DNA of 64,000 nucleotides from Chitinophagaceae bacterium (GCA_947474435.1 CANJII010000001.1:1-64000), one strand, 5' to 3'; shown: positions 42,592 to 51,971, numbered from the stretch's first letter. Program-made: numbers and translations. Notes: a model not told the origin generated them from the sequence alone.

Positions 42592-44796
42592 ATGCAAAAA
42601 AAAATTGCTTCCACTCTTCTCCCCTTTTTATTTTTAGTTGTTATTCTGACTGGCAAAAATGCATTCGCTCAAAAGCAAATTACCATTCCTGATATTTGGC
42701 AGAACTCCCGTTTTGTTCCGGAGAGTGTTGATGGGTTTACTCCGTTGAATGATGGTGAACATTATGCGAGTGTTGATGCAGATGTATATGGCAAACAGGC
42801 CATTTATGTTTATGATTATAAAACCGCTGCGAAGACTGATTCCATTTTTACAGTCAGTCGTGATGTGGCGGCTGATTCAGTCAGGAATTTTTCATTGGGA
42901 AGTTTTTCGTTCGATAAAAACCAGGAGCACATTATGATTCCAACACGAAGTGATAAAATATATCGCCGGAGTTCAACTGCGCTCTATTACATTTTTGATA
43001 TAAAAAAGAAAACACTTAATGCACTCAGTGCAAACGGAAAACAAAGCAGTCCTGCCTTTTCTCCTGATGGAAAAAAAGTGGCCTTCGTTCGCGACAATAA
43101 TTTATTTATAAAAGATTTTGAATCCGGAATTGAAAAACAAGTGACTACTGATGGAAGAAAGAATTTCATCATCAATGGTATATGTGATTGGGTGTATGAA
43201 GAAGAATTTGGTTTTGTTCAGGCTTTTCAATGGAGTCCTGATGGAAACACTTTGGCATTTTATCAATTTGATGAAAGCATGGTTCCGGAATACACGGTTC
43301 AGTTTTTTAATGATTTGTATCCTGAAAATTATACTTACAAGTATCCGAAAGCAGGAGAAAAAAATTCAGTAGTTGAAATTTATTTATACAATGTTCAGTC
43401 TGGTGCAACTGTGAAAGCAGATGTTGGTGCTGAACAAGACCAATACATTCCACGAATTAAGTGGACGAATGATGCGAAGGCTCTTTGCATATTCAGAATG
43501 AATAGACTTCAGAATAAATTGGAATTATTGTTAGCTGATGCTTCAACAGGAAACACATCTGTGTTGATGACTGAAGAGAATAAAAAATACATTAACATTA
43601 ATGACAACCTCACTTTTTTAAACGGCAATAAACAATTTATATGGACATCGCAGCAAGATGGTTACAATCATATTTACATCTATGGATTTGATGGAAAAAT
43701 AAAAACACAAGTAACTGCGGGCAAGTGGGATGTAACTGCTTTTTATGGAGTGGATGAAAAAAACGGATTAATTTATTATCAGAGCGCCGAAGAATCTCCA
43801 ATGAGAAGATATGTGTATTCAATAAAATTGGATGGAGCAGATAAAATGAAATTAACTCGCGATGCAGGAACCAACAATGCATCGTTCAACAGCACATTCA
43901 CTTATTTTCTGCGCAATCACAGTGATGCGAACGCTGCTCCTGATTATGCTATATGTAAAGCTGATGGAGGCGTGGTGAAAATATTGGAAGACAATTCAGC
44001 TTTCAAAAAAATGATTGCAGATTATCAGTTGAGTAAAAAAGAATTTTTCACTTTCAAATTAGATGATGGAACAGAGTTGAACGGATGGATGATTAAACCG
44101 GCAGGATTTAAAGCCAATAAAAAATATCCGGTTTTCATGACTTGTTATGGCGGACCGGGAAGCCAGCAAGTGCTTGACTCTTATGACCCGAACAATTACA
44201 TGAACTTCAATTACCTCGCGCAACACGGATACATTGTTACATGCGTTGATAATAGAGGAACAGGTGCGCGTGGAGAAGATTTTGAAAAAATCACTTACCT
44301 GCAATTAGGAAAATTTGAAACAATGGATCAGGCAGCATCGGCAAAATATTTAGGAACACTTCCATACATTGATGCTACGCGGATAGGAATGATGGGATGG
44401 AGTTATGGAGGATTTATGGCACTGATGTGTATCAGCAATTATCCCGATGTATTTAAATCAGCAGTATCGGTTGCACCGGTTACCAACTGGAAATTTTATG
44501 ATAGCATTTATACCGAACGATACATGCGAACACCAAAAGAAAATAAAGATGGTTATGATAAAATTGCCCCGTTGAGTTCCGCTTCCAACATTCGCGGTAA
44601 ACTTTTGTTGGTAGCAGGTTTGGCTGATGACAATGTGCATTATCAGAACACCGCAGAAATGTTAAAGGCATTGTATAAAAATAATGTAGTGTTTACTCAA
44701 ATGACTTTTCCCGATAAGAACCATGGCATCAGTGGTGGAAACACACGGTCGTATTTGTTTAAACAAATGTATGATTGGACATTTAATAATCTGTAA
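42592..44796 (+). CDS. S9 family prolyl dipeptidyl peptidase (DPP-IV type)
   Basis: The 734-residue protein has a signal peptide (about 1-26, ending NAFAQ), an eight-bladed propeller (about 40-480; double-Glu motif WVYEEEF at about 202) and an alpha/beta-hydrolase domain with the Ser in GWSYGGFMAL (about 603), Asp in GLADDNVHY (about 679) and His in DKNHGISGG (about 710). It cleaves X-Pro dipeptides from peptides in the periplasm. The next gene is a POT-family peptide importer, so the pair can produce and import dipeptides. Confidence 0.95.
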   Translation: MQKKIASTLLPFLFLVVILTGKNAFAQKQITIPDIWQNSRFVPESVDGFTPLNDGEHYASVDADVYGKQAIYVYDYKTAAKTDSIFTVSRDVAADSVRNFSLGSFSFDKNQEHIMIPTRSDKIYRRSSTALYYIFDIKKKTLNALSANGKQSSPAFSPDGKKVAFVRDNNLFIKDFESGIEKQVTTDGRKNFIINGICDWVYEEEFGFVQAFQWSPDGNTLAFYQFDESMVPEYTVQFFNDLYPENYTYKYPKAGEKNSVVEIYLYNVQSGATVKADVGAEQDQYIPRIKWTNDAKALCIFRMNRLQNKLELLLADASTGNTSVLMTEENKKYININDNLTFLNGNKQFIWTSQQDGYNHIYIYGFDGKIKTQVTAGKWDVTAFYGVDEKNGLIYYQSAEESPMRRYVYSIKLDGADKMKLTRDAGTNNASFNSTFTYFLRNHSDANAAPDYAICKADGGVVKILEDNSAFKKMIADYQLSKKEFFTFKLDDGTELNGWMIKPAGFKANKKYPVFMTCYGGPGSQQVLDSYDPNNYMNFNYLAQHGYIVTCVDNRGTGARGEDFEKITYLQLGKFETMDQAASAKYLGTLPYIDATRIGMMGWSYGGFMALMCISNYPDVFKSAVSVAPVTNWKFYDSIYTERYMRTPKENKDGYDKIAPLSSASNIRGKLLLVAGLADDNVHYQNTAEMLKALYKNNVVFTQMTFPDKNHGISGGNTRSYLFKQMYDWTFNNL

Positions 44797-44879
44797 ATAT
44801 CTATTTACGATTAGGAAGGCTGAATACTTTTTTTACTTTTAACACCATCCAAAAAACTAAAACCACCACTCATTAAATT

Positions 44880-46652
44880 ATGAGCAACACAACATCAAAT
44901 TCTCACCCACGCGGATTGTACTTATTGTTCTTCACCGAAATGTGGGAACGATTCAGTTACTACGGAATGCGCGCAATTTTCATTCTGTTTATGACCAAGG
45001 CCTTATTTATTGACAAGGCACTGGCATCAAATATTTATGGCAGTTACACAGGATTGGTTTACCTCACGCCATTATTGGGTGGATACATTGCCGATAAATT
45101 CTGGGGAAACAGAAGAAGTATTCTGGTTGGTGGAATATTAATGGCTTGCGGACAGTTTATGATGTTCATGAGTGGCAGCGCGGTTATTGAAGGATCGCAA
45201 AGTGCATCGGCCATGTCGTTCATGTGGGCGGGTTTAACATTGCTGATTATCGGTAATGGATTTTTCAAGCCAAATATTTCGACCATGGTTGGTCAGTTGT
45301 ATCCGAAAGGCGATTCAAGAATTGATGGCGCATTCACCATTTTTTACATGGGAATAAATATGGGCGCTTTCTTTTCTCCATTGATTTGCGGAACTCTGGC
45401 TGAACCATTAGGCGGTTCCATTCACGATTATCGTTTTGGATTTCTTGCTGCTGCAATCGGAATGGTGGTGAGTACTATTTCATTTGAAATACTTAAAAAC
45501 AAACATCTGAAAGATCCGGATGGCACTCCGATTGGAATGCCGAAAGCTCCAATGGATATGAAAACCTACGGAGTAATAATTGGGTCCATCGTTTTCATTT
45601 TCGGGTTGCTGAATTTTAAAATGATAGTGTCAACCATTTTTGGCGCTGCCGCAGTTGCTGATATTTCTTCGGTTGCACATACTATTTCAGAACTCGACCC
45701 GATTGCTTACCTGATTTATGCTTCAATGGTAATTATGCCATTTATATTGCTCAGTAATAAATCGCTGACCAAGGATGAACGGGAACGGATTATTGTAATT
45801 TTTATTCTTGCATTTTTCGTCATCTTTTTTTGGGCGTGTTTCGAACAGGCTGGAGCATCGCTCACACTTTTTGCAGATTCGCAAGTTGATCGCGCAGTGA
45901 GTTTAACAGTAAATAAATATTTTATTCTGGGAGCTGCTGCGCTGTTGTTGTTCTTTTTAGGAAAAGCCTTCGGTTGGTTTTTCGAATGGAGCAAAACAAT
46001 GATTATGGGTGTGCAGGGAATTACCATTGCAATAGTTGCTGCACTTACATTCATGGGGAAAATAAATGATTTTCATATTGATGAATTTCCGGCTTCCTGG
46101 TTTCAATCTATAAATCCGTTAGCCATTATTTTATTGGCTCCTGTGTTTACGGTGATTTGGGGTAAGCTTGCAAAAGTGAATATGGAACCATCGTCGCCAA
46201 TAAAAATGGCAATGGGTTTAGCATTAGTTGCTTTAGGATATGTGATCATTGCTTATGCTGTTCATGGAGTGGATTCGCAAACCAAGATTGCAATGTTCTG
46301 GTTGTTTGCTTTATACATTGTGCATACCATGGGAGAACTTTGTTTATCGCCAATTGGGTTGAGCATGGTAAGTAAGTTAGCTCCTATTCGTTTATCATCT
46401 TTGTTGATGGGCACTTGGTTTTTGGCCAATGCCGCAGCAAATAAATTTACCGGAACACTTTCAGCTTTGATTCCTCCGGGTGCAGGTGATGCTCCGGCTG
46501 AAGCAGGTGCAAAAATTCCATCGTTCCTTGGGGTAGAAATAAATAACTTATTTATTTTCTTCTGTGTGTTTATTGTTTTGAGTGGAACTGCATCTATCAT
46601 TCTCTTGTCAATTTACAGATGGTTGGTGAAGAGAATGCATGGCATAAAATAA
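44880..46652 (+). CDS. POT-family proton-coupled peptide transporter
   Basis: The 590-residue membrane protein has about fourteen helices and the POT signatures: FTEMWERFSYYGMRAIF (ExxER-type motif, about 20), LGGYIADKFWGNRR (about 62-75), and FTIFYMGINMGAFFSPLICG (about 155-175). The C-terminal half has an extra loop around GDAPAEAGAKIPSF. It takes up di- and tripeptides with protons. It follows the DPP-IV-type peptidase by 83 bp. Confidence 0.95.
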   Translation: MSNTTSNSHPRGLYLLFFTEMWERFSYYGMRAIFILFMTKALFIDKALASNIYGSYTGLVYLTPLLGGYIADKFWGNRRSILVGGILMACGQFMMFMSGSAVIEGSQSASAMSFMWAGLTLLIIGNGFFKPNISTMVGQLYPKGDSRIDGAFTIFYMGINMGAFFSPLICGTLAEPLGGSIHDYRFGFLAAAIGMVVSTISFEILKNKHLKDPDGTPIGMPKAPMDMKTYGVIIGSIVFIFGLLNFKMIVSTIFGAAAVADISSVAHTISELDPIAYLIYASMVIMPFILLSNKSLTKDERERIIVIFILAFFVIFFWACFEQAGASLTLFADSQVDRAVSLTVNKYFILGAAALLLFFLGKAFGWFFEWSKTMIMGVQGITIAIVAALTFMGKINDFHIDEFPASWFQSINPLAIILLAPVFTVIWGKLAKVNMEPSSPIKMAMGLALVALGYVIIAYAVHGVDSQTKIAMFWLFALYIVHTMGELCLSPIGLSMVSKLAPIRLSSLLMGTWFLANAAANKFTGTLSALIPPGAGDAPAEAGAKIPSFLGVEINNLFIFFCVFIVLSGTASIILLSIYRWLVKRMHGIK

Positions 46653-46672
46653 ATTTTTAAAAATAATATTTC

Positions 46673-46704
46673 AAAGCTCTCAGGTTTTCCGGAGAGCTTT
46701 TTTT
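46673..46704 (+). terminator. Rho-independent terminator after the POT gene
   Basis: AAAGCTCTC (46673-46681) pairs with GAGAGCTTT (46692-46700), followed by T residues. Confidence 0.8.
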
Positions 46705-46730
46705 CATATTCAAACCACATGAATTGCTGT

Positions 46731-46738
46731 TAACTTTG
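46731..46738 (+). promoter_or_regulatory. -7 element of the SpoIIE-type regulator
   Basis: TAACTTTG matches TAnnTTTG; the predicted transcript start is near 46742 and the preferred ATG is at 46766. Confidence 0.45.
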
Positions 46739-46765
46739 TCAGATTAATAGTTGACTCAGAAAAAA

Positions 46766-48115
46766 ATGTTAAACAAAATTTTAGTTGTTGATGATGAACC
46801 GGATGTGGAGAGTTTATTCCGTCAGTTTTTTCGTGCGCAAATAAAAAAAGGCGAATTAACTTTTGTGTTTGCCGAAAATGGAAGTGTGGCGCTCGACAAA
46901 TTAAAATCGGATTCGGAAATTGATGTGGTGTTCACAGATATTAATATGCCGGTTATGGATGGGTTAACTTTTCTGGAAAAGAAAAAAGAAAATAACCTGC
47001 TGCATAAAACGGTTGTGATTTCGGCTTACGGCGATATGCAAAACATTCGCACTGCAATGAATCGTGGCGCGTTTGATTTTATTACCAAGCCCATCACATT
47101 TGAAGATTTACAGCTTACACTTATAAAGTCCATTGAAGAAATGGAATTATTAAAAAAAGGAATTGAGGCGCAGAAGAATCTGATTCAAACTCAGCACGAA
47201 AAAGAAATTGCACTGATTGAAAAAGCCGAAGCACAACAACAAGCCTTACAGAGTTTGCAGGAAAAAGAAAAATTAATTCTGTACCAAAACGAATTGCTGG
47301 AATCACAGGTAACAGAAAGAACCAAGGAAGTATTGTATCAGAAAGAATTATTGGAAATAAAAAATAAAGAGATTCTTGATTCCATTCATTATGCAAAAAG
47401 TTTGCAGGAAGCCATTCTTCCTCCTGAAAATCAATTGCAGAATGTGTTGCCGCAAAGTTTTATTTATTTTTTGCCGAAGGATATTATTTCAGGAGATTTT
47501 TATTGGTTCGAATCCACTGATGATAAAATTATTATTGTCGCTGCTGATTGCACGGGTCATGGTGTAGCAGGTGCGTTAATGAGTGTGCTTGGAACTTCAT
47601 TGTTAAATCAGATAGTGAATGAAAAAAAAATTCACACACCATCGCTGATTTTAAAACAGCTGAACAGTTCAGTAATCAGTTCGCTAAATAAATCTGATAC
47701 TGATTCGCATGCAGGAATGGACATTGCCATTTGCTCCATAGACTTAAAAAATAATGTGATTGAATTTGCCGGCGCCAAGCGGCCAATCTGGATAATAAGA
47801 AACGGAGAATTGCTGATTACCTCCGGTGATAAATTTTCAATCGGAAGTCAGTACTGGGATAATGAAAAATTTGCCAATCACTTCATTCCGATTTCAGAGC
47901 ACGATGCTGTTTATCTTTTTTCAGATGGTTATGTTGATCAGTTCGGTGGCGAAACCGGAAAAAAATTAATGACCAATAATTTTAAAGAATTATTGATTTC
48001 TATTCAAAATAAAAACATGAACGAACAGCGGCTTTTAATAAGCGGATATTTTGAAAAATGGAAAGACGGTAAAGAACAAGTAGATGATGTTATGGTTATT
48101 GGTATAAAAATTTAA
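46766..48115 (+). CDS. Response regulator with SpoIIE/PP2C phosphatase output
   Basis: The protein (about 449 residues) has a receiver domain (about 1-125; VVDDEPD, then VVFTDINMPVMDG, then FITKPI), a long coiled coil (about 125-215; Gln/Glu/Lys-rich) and a SpoIIE-type PP2C domain (about 215-450; SGDFYWF, AADCTGHGVAGALMSVLG, DVMVIGIKI). Such proteins control anti-sigma-factor antagonists or other phosphoproteins. A TTG at 46751 is also in frame, but the ATG at 46766 begins at a normal receiver start. No kinase is adjacent. Confidence 0.92.
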   Translation: MLNKILVVDDEPDVESLFRQFFRAQIKKGELTFVFAENGSVALDKLKSDSEIDVVFTDINMPVMDGLTFLEKKKENNLLHKTVVISAYGDMQNIRTAMNRGAFDFITKPITFEDLQLTLIKSIEEMELLKKGIEAQKNLIQTQHEKEIALIEKAEAQQQALQSLQEKEKLILYQNELLESQVTERTKEVLYQKELLEIKNKEILDSIHYAKSLQEAILPPENQLQNVLPQSFIYFLPKDIISGDFYWFESTDDKIIIVAADCTGHGVAGALMSVLGTSLLNQIVNEKKIHTPSLILKQLNSSVISSLNKSDTDSHAGMDIAICSIDLKNNVIEFAGAKRPIWIIRNGELLITSGDKFSIGSQYWDNEKFANHFIPISEHDAVYLFSDGYVDQFGGETGKKLMTNNFKELLISIQNKNMNEQRLLISGYFEKWKDGKEQVDDVMVIGIKI

Positions 48116-48248
48116 TGCCCCTGTTTATCACCTTTGTACAGATATTTCAAAGAAGAAATAATTCTTAATTCAGTTCTGAATTAATTTTTCATCACTTCAT
48201 TTTATTTTTTCATTGAGAAATATTCTTTTCTCTATTACCATGTTGTTA

Positions 48249-48312
48249 TGACAATAGTCAGTTTTGTTTTTGACTTAAATCATTTATACCTAAAACAGGC
48301 ATCCCAACTTTG
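48249..48312 (+). promoter_or_regulatory. Ferredoxin/NrfD operon promoter with tandem Crp/Fnr-like boxes
   Basis: TGACAATAGTCA (48249-48260) and TGACTTAAATCA (48271-48282) are centred exactly 22 bp apart. The proximal one (with flanks TTGACTTAAATCAT) is close to the Fnr/Anr consensus. The -7-like element CAACTTTG (48305-48312) is centred 32 bp downstream of the proximal box. The first gene starts at 48353. Confidence 0.65.
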
Positions 48313-48352
48313 CAAAGTCAATTTTATTCATCATTAAAAAAATAAATTAAAA

Positions 48353-48604
48353 ATGAACGAAAATAAAAACGATGAACGAAGAGGTTTTATAAAAACTCTT
48401 TTAACTGGTGGAATGGCATTGAGCGTGTTTTCACTTTTCACAAAAAAAGCAAGTGCATCATCAGTCGAAAAAATAAAAATGCTGACTGCCGATGGAAAGC
48501 TGGTAGAGATTGATCAATCGGTATTGAAAAAAAATACATCGGACAAACCAGTTTCAAATGTTGAAGTGGTTTCGTGGATGAACAGTAACAAGAAAAAAAT
48601 ATAA
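48353..48604 (+). CDS. Small Tat-signal protein, relative of the next gene's N-terminus
   Basis: The 83-residue protein has a twin-arginine-like signal (ERRGFIKTLLTGG, hydrophobic to about 33) and a short mature part with EKIKMLTADGKLVEIDQSVL. The next gene has the same layout: Tat signal, then EKIKLLSPDGKIVEVDSSLI. So this is a stand-alone version of that leader plus module, without the ferredoxin domain. It is probably exported and part of the same complex. The genes are 5 bp apart. It may be a chaperone-like or structural subunit; the function is unknown. Confidence 0.75.
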   Translation: MNENKNDERRGFIKTLLTGGMALSVFSLFTKKASASSVEKIKMLTADGKLVEIDQSVLKKNTSDKPVSNVEVVSWMNSNKKKI

Positions 48605-48609
48605 CGATC

Positions 48610-49527
48610 ATGGAAGACGCAAATAATAATTCGAGAAGAAATTTTTTGAAGGCGGGTTTAGTTGTTGGAGGAACAGCAGTTGTGGGGCTTGGTGCATTTG
48701 AAGCTCTATCTGATGACTCCATTCCGAAAACCGGAGAAAAAATAAAACTGCTTTCACCTGATGGAAAAATTGTGGAAGTTGATTCTTCGCTCATTAATCC
48801 TGCTATGCTGCCCGATATGAAATTCAGCGAGCACAATGTGCGTGAAGGGGTTCCGAATAAAAAATTTGTGATGGTGATTGATTTATCCCGTTGCAAAAAT
48901 GCAGGCAAGTGTCGCAAGGCATGTTCTAAAATGCACTATCTCCCCGAAGAAAGAAGTTTTATTAAAGTAGAGAAAATGCAGGATGCAGAAACTACTGCAC
49001 CTTACTGGATGCCGACTCCGTGTTTCCATTGCGACAATCCGCCTTGCGTTAAGGTATGTCCTGTTGGGGCCACTTTTAAATTATCTGATGGAATAGTGGG
49101 CATTGATAATCAGCGTTGCATTGGTTGTCGTTTTTGTATGGTGGCTTGTCCGTATTCAGCTCGCGTATTTAATTGGGGTGAAGAGTTAAATAAAATGCCA
49201 GAGACTGAATTCAAAAAAATTGAAAGTCACGATGCCTGTTGTTCTCATGTAACCGGCACTGTTGAAAAATGTGATTTCTGTCCAAGCAAAACACAGAACA
49301 ACGAAATACCTGATTGTGTGTCTGCTTGTCCGAATGGTGTTTTCTTTTTCGGTAATGAATTGGATGATACCGTTACCAATGGCGACGAAACTGTTCGATT
49401 GAGTCAGTTATTAATCGACAAAGCCGGTTATCGTTATCTCGAAGATTTAGGAACCAAACCCAGAGTTTATTATTTACCTCCAGTTGACAGACAGTTTCCT
49501 TTTAAAGAACCTACTAAACAAAGTTGA
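48610..49527 (+). CDS. Tat-exported four-cluster ferredoxin (NrfC/DmsB type)
   Basis: The 305-residue protein has a Tat signal (SRRNFLKAG), the DGKIVEVD module (about 45-60), and a ferredoxin domain with four Cys sets: CKNAGKCRKACSK (about 97), CFHCDNPPCVKVCP (about 141), CIGCRFCMVACP (about 172) and CDFCPSK...CVSACP (about 222-245). This is the electron-transfer subunit type of molybdopterin enzymes and of Nrf/Hmc/Act complexes. It passes electrons between the NrfD membrane protein and a partner. No molybdopterin subunit is in the window. Confidence 0.93.
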   Translation: MEDANNNSRRNFLKAGLVVGGTAVVGLGAFEALSDDSIPKTGEKIKLLSPDGKIVEVDSSLINPAMLPDMKFSEHNVREGVPNKKFVMVIDLSRCKNAGKCRKACSKMHYLPEERSFIKVEKMQDAETTAPYWMPTPCFHCDNPPCVKVCPVGATFKLSDGIVGIDNQRCIGCRFCMVACPYSARVFNWGEELNKMPETEFKKIESHDACCSHVTGTVEKCDFCPSKTQNNEIPDCVSACPNGVFFFGNELDDTVTNGDETVRLSQLLIDKAGYRYLEDLGTKPRVYYLPPVDRQFPFKEPTKQS

Positions 49528-49530
49528 TTT

Positions 49531-50901
49531 ATGAACAAGATTATAGAAATTAAGGAAGTTCAAGCTGAAAAAACTTCGAAAGAGAAAATGGATGAGTTGG
49601 TGAAAGATCTCATGCCACGAAAATTTGGTACTGTTGGAAAAATATGGACATGGGGATTAATCATTATGGTGCTGGTTGGACTATATAATTACATACAACA
49701 ACTGCGTTATGGTTTAATAGTAACCGACATGCGCGATTTTACATCGTGGGGAATTTACATTTCGAACTTTGTATTTTTTGTTGCCATCAGTTTGGTTGGT
49801 TCGCTGGTAAGCGCCATTTTAAAACTAAACAATGTTCATTGGAGAACACCATTGGTTCGTATCGCCGAAATCATTGCCGTAGCAGCCATCACTTTTGCTG
49901 CACTCATTATTATAGTTGACATGGGAAGACCGGAAAGATTCTGGCACTTGTTTGTTTATGGAAGAATTCAATCACCGATAATGTGGGATGTGATTGTCAT
50001 CTCCACTTATTTCACCATCAGTTTATTGTTGTTATACATTCCAACATTACCTGATATTGCTTTAATGCGCGACCGTTTGGTTGATATACCAAAATGGCGC
50101 AAATTTTTATATCGGTTTTTAGCATTGAATTGGCGGGGAACCAAGCAGCAATATAAAATTATGAATCGCATGGTTGCCATTCTTGCGGTATTAATAATTC
50201 CACTTGCATTATCCATTCACACTGTCACCTCATGGCTATTTGCTACAACTTTCCGCGCTGGTTGGGACAGTACTAACTTCGGTCCGTACTTCGTGTCAGG
50301 TGCTTTTATGGTTGGAGCCGCAGCTGTTATTGCAGTGATGTATGTGTTGCGCGATCATTATCATTTACAGAAATACATTACCACAAAACATTTTGATAAC
50401 ATGGGAAAATTATTGGTGCTGTTATCTTTTGTTTACCTGTATTTCAACATCAATGAATACTTAGTATCAGGTTATAAAATGAAAGTAGCAGAAGGCGCTC
50501 AGTTGTTCGATTTATTTGTTGGCCGCTTTGCACCCATGTTCTGGTTTGTACAAATAGGTGGAATGATAATTCCAATCATCGTTTTACTTTTTAAAAGAGG
50601 AAGAAAACCGGTTCCGATTTTTATTATCGCATTGATGGTAGTAGTTGGTGCATGGTTCAAACGGTTTTTAATTGTTACACCAACTTTATTGCATCCGTTT
50701 ATTCCAATTCAAAATGTTCCTGAATCATGGATGCATTACAATCCAACATTTGCCGAATGGTCTATCACCGCAGCATCATTGGCAGGTGCATTATTAATTA
50801 TCACTTGGTTTGTTCGTTTGTTTCCTGCAGTTCCTATTTGGGAAATGGCCGAAGAAGCAAAAATTGAACATGAGTTAAACATAAAAGATTCTGTAAAATG
50901 A
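49531..50901 (+). CDS. NrfD/PsrC-family membrane quinone-interacting protein
   Basis: The 456-residue protein has about ten membrane helices. It shows NrfD/ActC-type motifs: DMGRPERFWHLFVYGRIQSPIMWD (about 130-155), and LSIHTVTSWLFATTFRAGWDS followed by PYFVSGAFMVG (about 227-260). NrfD proteins exchange electrons between quinone and an external ferredoxin. The gene starts 3 bp after the ferredoxin stop and overlaps the following gene by an ATGA. With the ferredoxin and the cytochrome c it could form a quinol-cytochrome c oxidoreductase. Confidence 0.92.
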   Translation: MNKIIEIKEVQAEKTSKEKMDELVKDLMPRKFGTVGKIWTWGLIIMVLVGLYNYIQQLRYGLIVTDMRDFTSWGIYISNFVFFVAISLVGSLVSAILKLNNVHWRTPLVRIAEIIAVAAITFAALIIIVDMGRPERFWHLFVYGRIQSPIMWDVIVISTYFTISLLLLYIPTLPDIALMRDRLVDIPKWRKFLYRFLALNWRGTKQQYKIMNRMVAILAVLIIPLALSIHTVTSWLFATTFRAGWDSTNFGPYFVSGAFMVGAAAVIAVMYVLRDHYHLQKYITTKHFDNMGKLLVLLSFVYLYFNINEYLVSGYKMKVAEGAQLFDLFVGRFAPMFWFVQIGGMIIPIIVLLFKRGRKPVPIFIIALMVVVGAWFKRFLIVTPTLLHPFIPIQNVPESWMHYNPTFAEWSITAASLAGALLIITWFVRLFPAVPIWEMAEEAKIEHELNIKDSVK

Positions 50902-51485
50902 AAAAGATAAAATTTATTCAATCATTAATGCTGATTGCAGTAATACTGTTTTCACAACTGATTTTGGTTTCAAAATTGAAAGCGCAGGATGGAATTGATA
51001 CCGGTAAAGCAAAAATCGCTATCACATTTTTTTCGGAAGACAGTGTGAAACAAGTGAAAGCAACACTGACAAAAACAGGAGCCGATGGAAAGGAAATTCC
51101 AATTCCTGAAATTGATATTCATTTTTATGCTCAACGCGATTTTGGATTGCTGCCATTGGAAGGAGATAATAAAACAACCGATGAAAGCGGAGTAGCGTTT
51201 ATTGATTTCCCAACTGATTTACCAGGCGATAGTGCAGGAAATGTTAAAGTTATTGCACGACTGGAGGAAGACGAAGTGTATGGTGAATTGGCAGATGCAA
51301 AAAATATTAATTGGGGTAAAAAATTGATAAAAGAAGAATCATCTTTGCGAACCATGTGGGCTTCGGGAATAAATGCCCCGTGGAGTTTAGTGATTGTGGT
51401 TACAGGTATGATTGTTGGCGTATGGTTTGTTATTCTTTATGTGATAATTCAAATGTTCAAAATAAATAAATTAGGTAAACTATGA
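50898..51485 (+). CDS. Exported protein with C-terminal membrane anchor
   Basis: The 195-residue protein has a signal peptide (about 1-30, ending KAQDG), a beta-rich extracytoplasmic domain (about 35-140; Ig/CNA-B-like, with TDESGVAFIDFPTDLPGDSAG) and a C-terminal membrane helix (about 160-185). I do not recognise the family. It is translationally coupled to NrfD (ATGA overlap) and to the following cytochrome (overlap of 4 bp), so it is almost surely a subunit of the same complex. Confidence 0.8.
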   Translation: MKKIKFIQSLMLIAVILFSQLILVSKLKAQDGIDTGKAKIAITFFSEDSVKQVKATLTKTGADGKEIPIPEIDIHFYAQRDFGLLPLEGDNKTTDESGVAFIDFPTDLPGDSAGNVKVIARLEEDEVYGELADAKNINWGKKLIKEESSLRTMWASGINAPWSLVIVVTGMIVGVWFVILYVIIQMFKINKLGKL

Positions 51486-51913
51486 AAGCAAAAAACAATT
51501 TTAAAATCGGCCTCAGGTTAGGCGCGATGTTAATGATCTCAGGTATTATTTTCTTCAGTTCATTTTCTGTTCGTCAGGATGGAGATAAATGGGTTGCACC
51601 TGAATCAGCTAAAAAAGTAAAGAACCCTGTGGTGTCTGATGCCGCAAGCATTGCCGAAGGCAAAGTGCTGTATGCACAGTTCTGTAAATCATGTCATGGT
51701 GTTAAAGGCTTAGGCGATGGAACCAAAGCTGCCACGCTCGATAAAAAATGCGGCGATTTCAGCAGCAAGGCATACCAGGCACAAACAGATGGTGAATTGT
51801 ATTGGAAAACTACCGAAGGAAAAGATCCGATGCCAACTTTCGAAAAGAAAATTCCGGATGCAACCGACCGTTGGAAAATTATCATTTACACAAGAACCTT
51901 AGCAGCCAAGTAA
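51482..51913 (+). CDS. Monohaem cytochrome c
   Basis: The 143-residue protein has an N-terminal signal or anchor (about 10-30), and a class I cytochrome c domain with CKSCH (about 68-72) and the axial Met in DPMPTFEKKI (about 119). It is periplasmic, possibly membrane-tethered. As the last gene of the ferredoxin/NrfD unit it is a likely electron acceptor that could feed the cbb3 oxidase. A strong terminator follows. Confidence 0.93.
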   Translation: MKAKNNFKIGLRLGAMLMISGIIFFSSFSVRQDGDKWVAPESAKKVKNPVVSDAASIAEGKVLYAQFCKSCHGVKGLGDGTKAATLDKKCGDFSSKAYQAQTDGELYWKTTEGKDPMPTFEKKIPDATDRWKIIIYTRTLAAK

Positions 51914-51938
51914 ATTATTTTCGTTAAATCAATAATAG

Positions 51939-51971
51939 CCCGTACAACCAAAATTGTACGGGTTTTTTTTT
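51939..51971 (+). terminator. Rho-independent terminator after the cytochrome gene
   Basis: CCCGTACAA (51939-51947) pairs with TTGTACGGG (51954-51962), followed by eight or more T. It closes the ferredoxin/NrfD operon. The rest of the 51914-52240 gap is AT-rich and carries the box promoter of the next gene. Confidence 0.9.

Noticed and set aside
47505-47519. GGTTCGAATCCACTG resembles a tRNA T-loop
   Set aside because: It lies inside the PP2C domain coding sequence in frame, and no acceptor or anticodon stem can be drawn around it.
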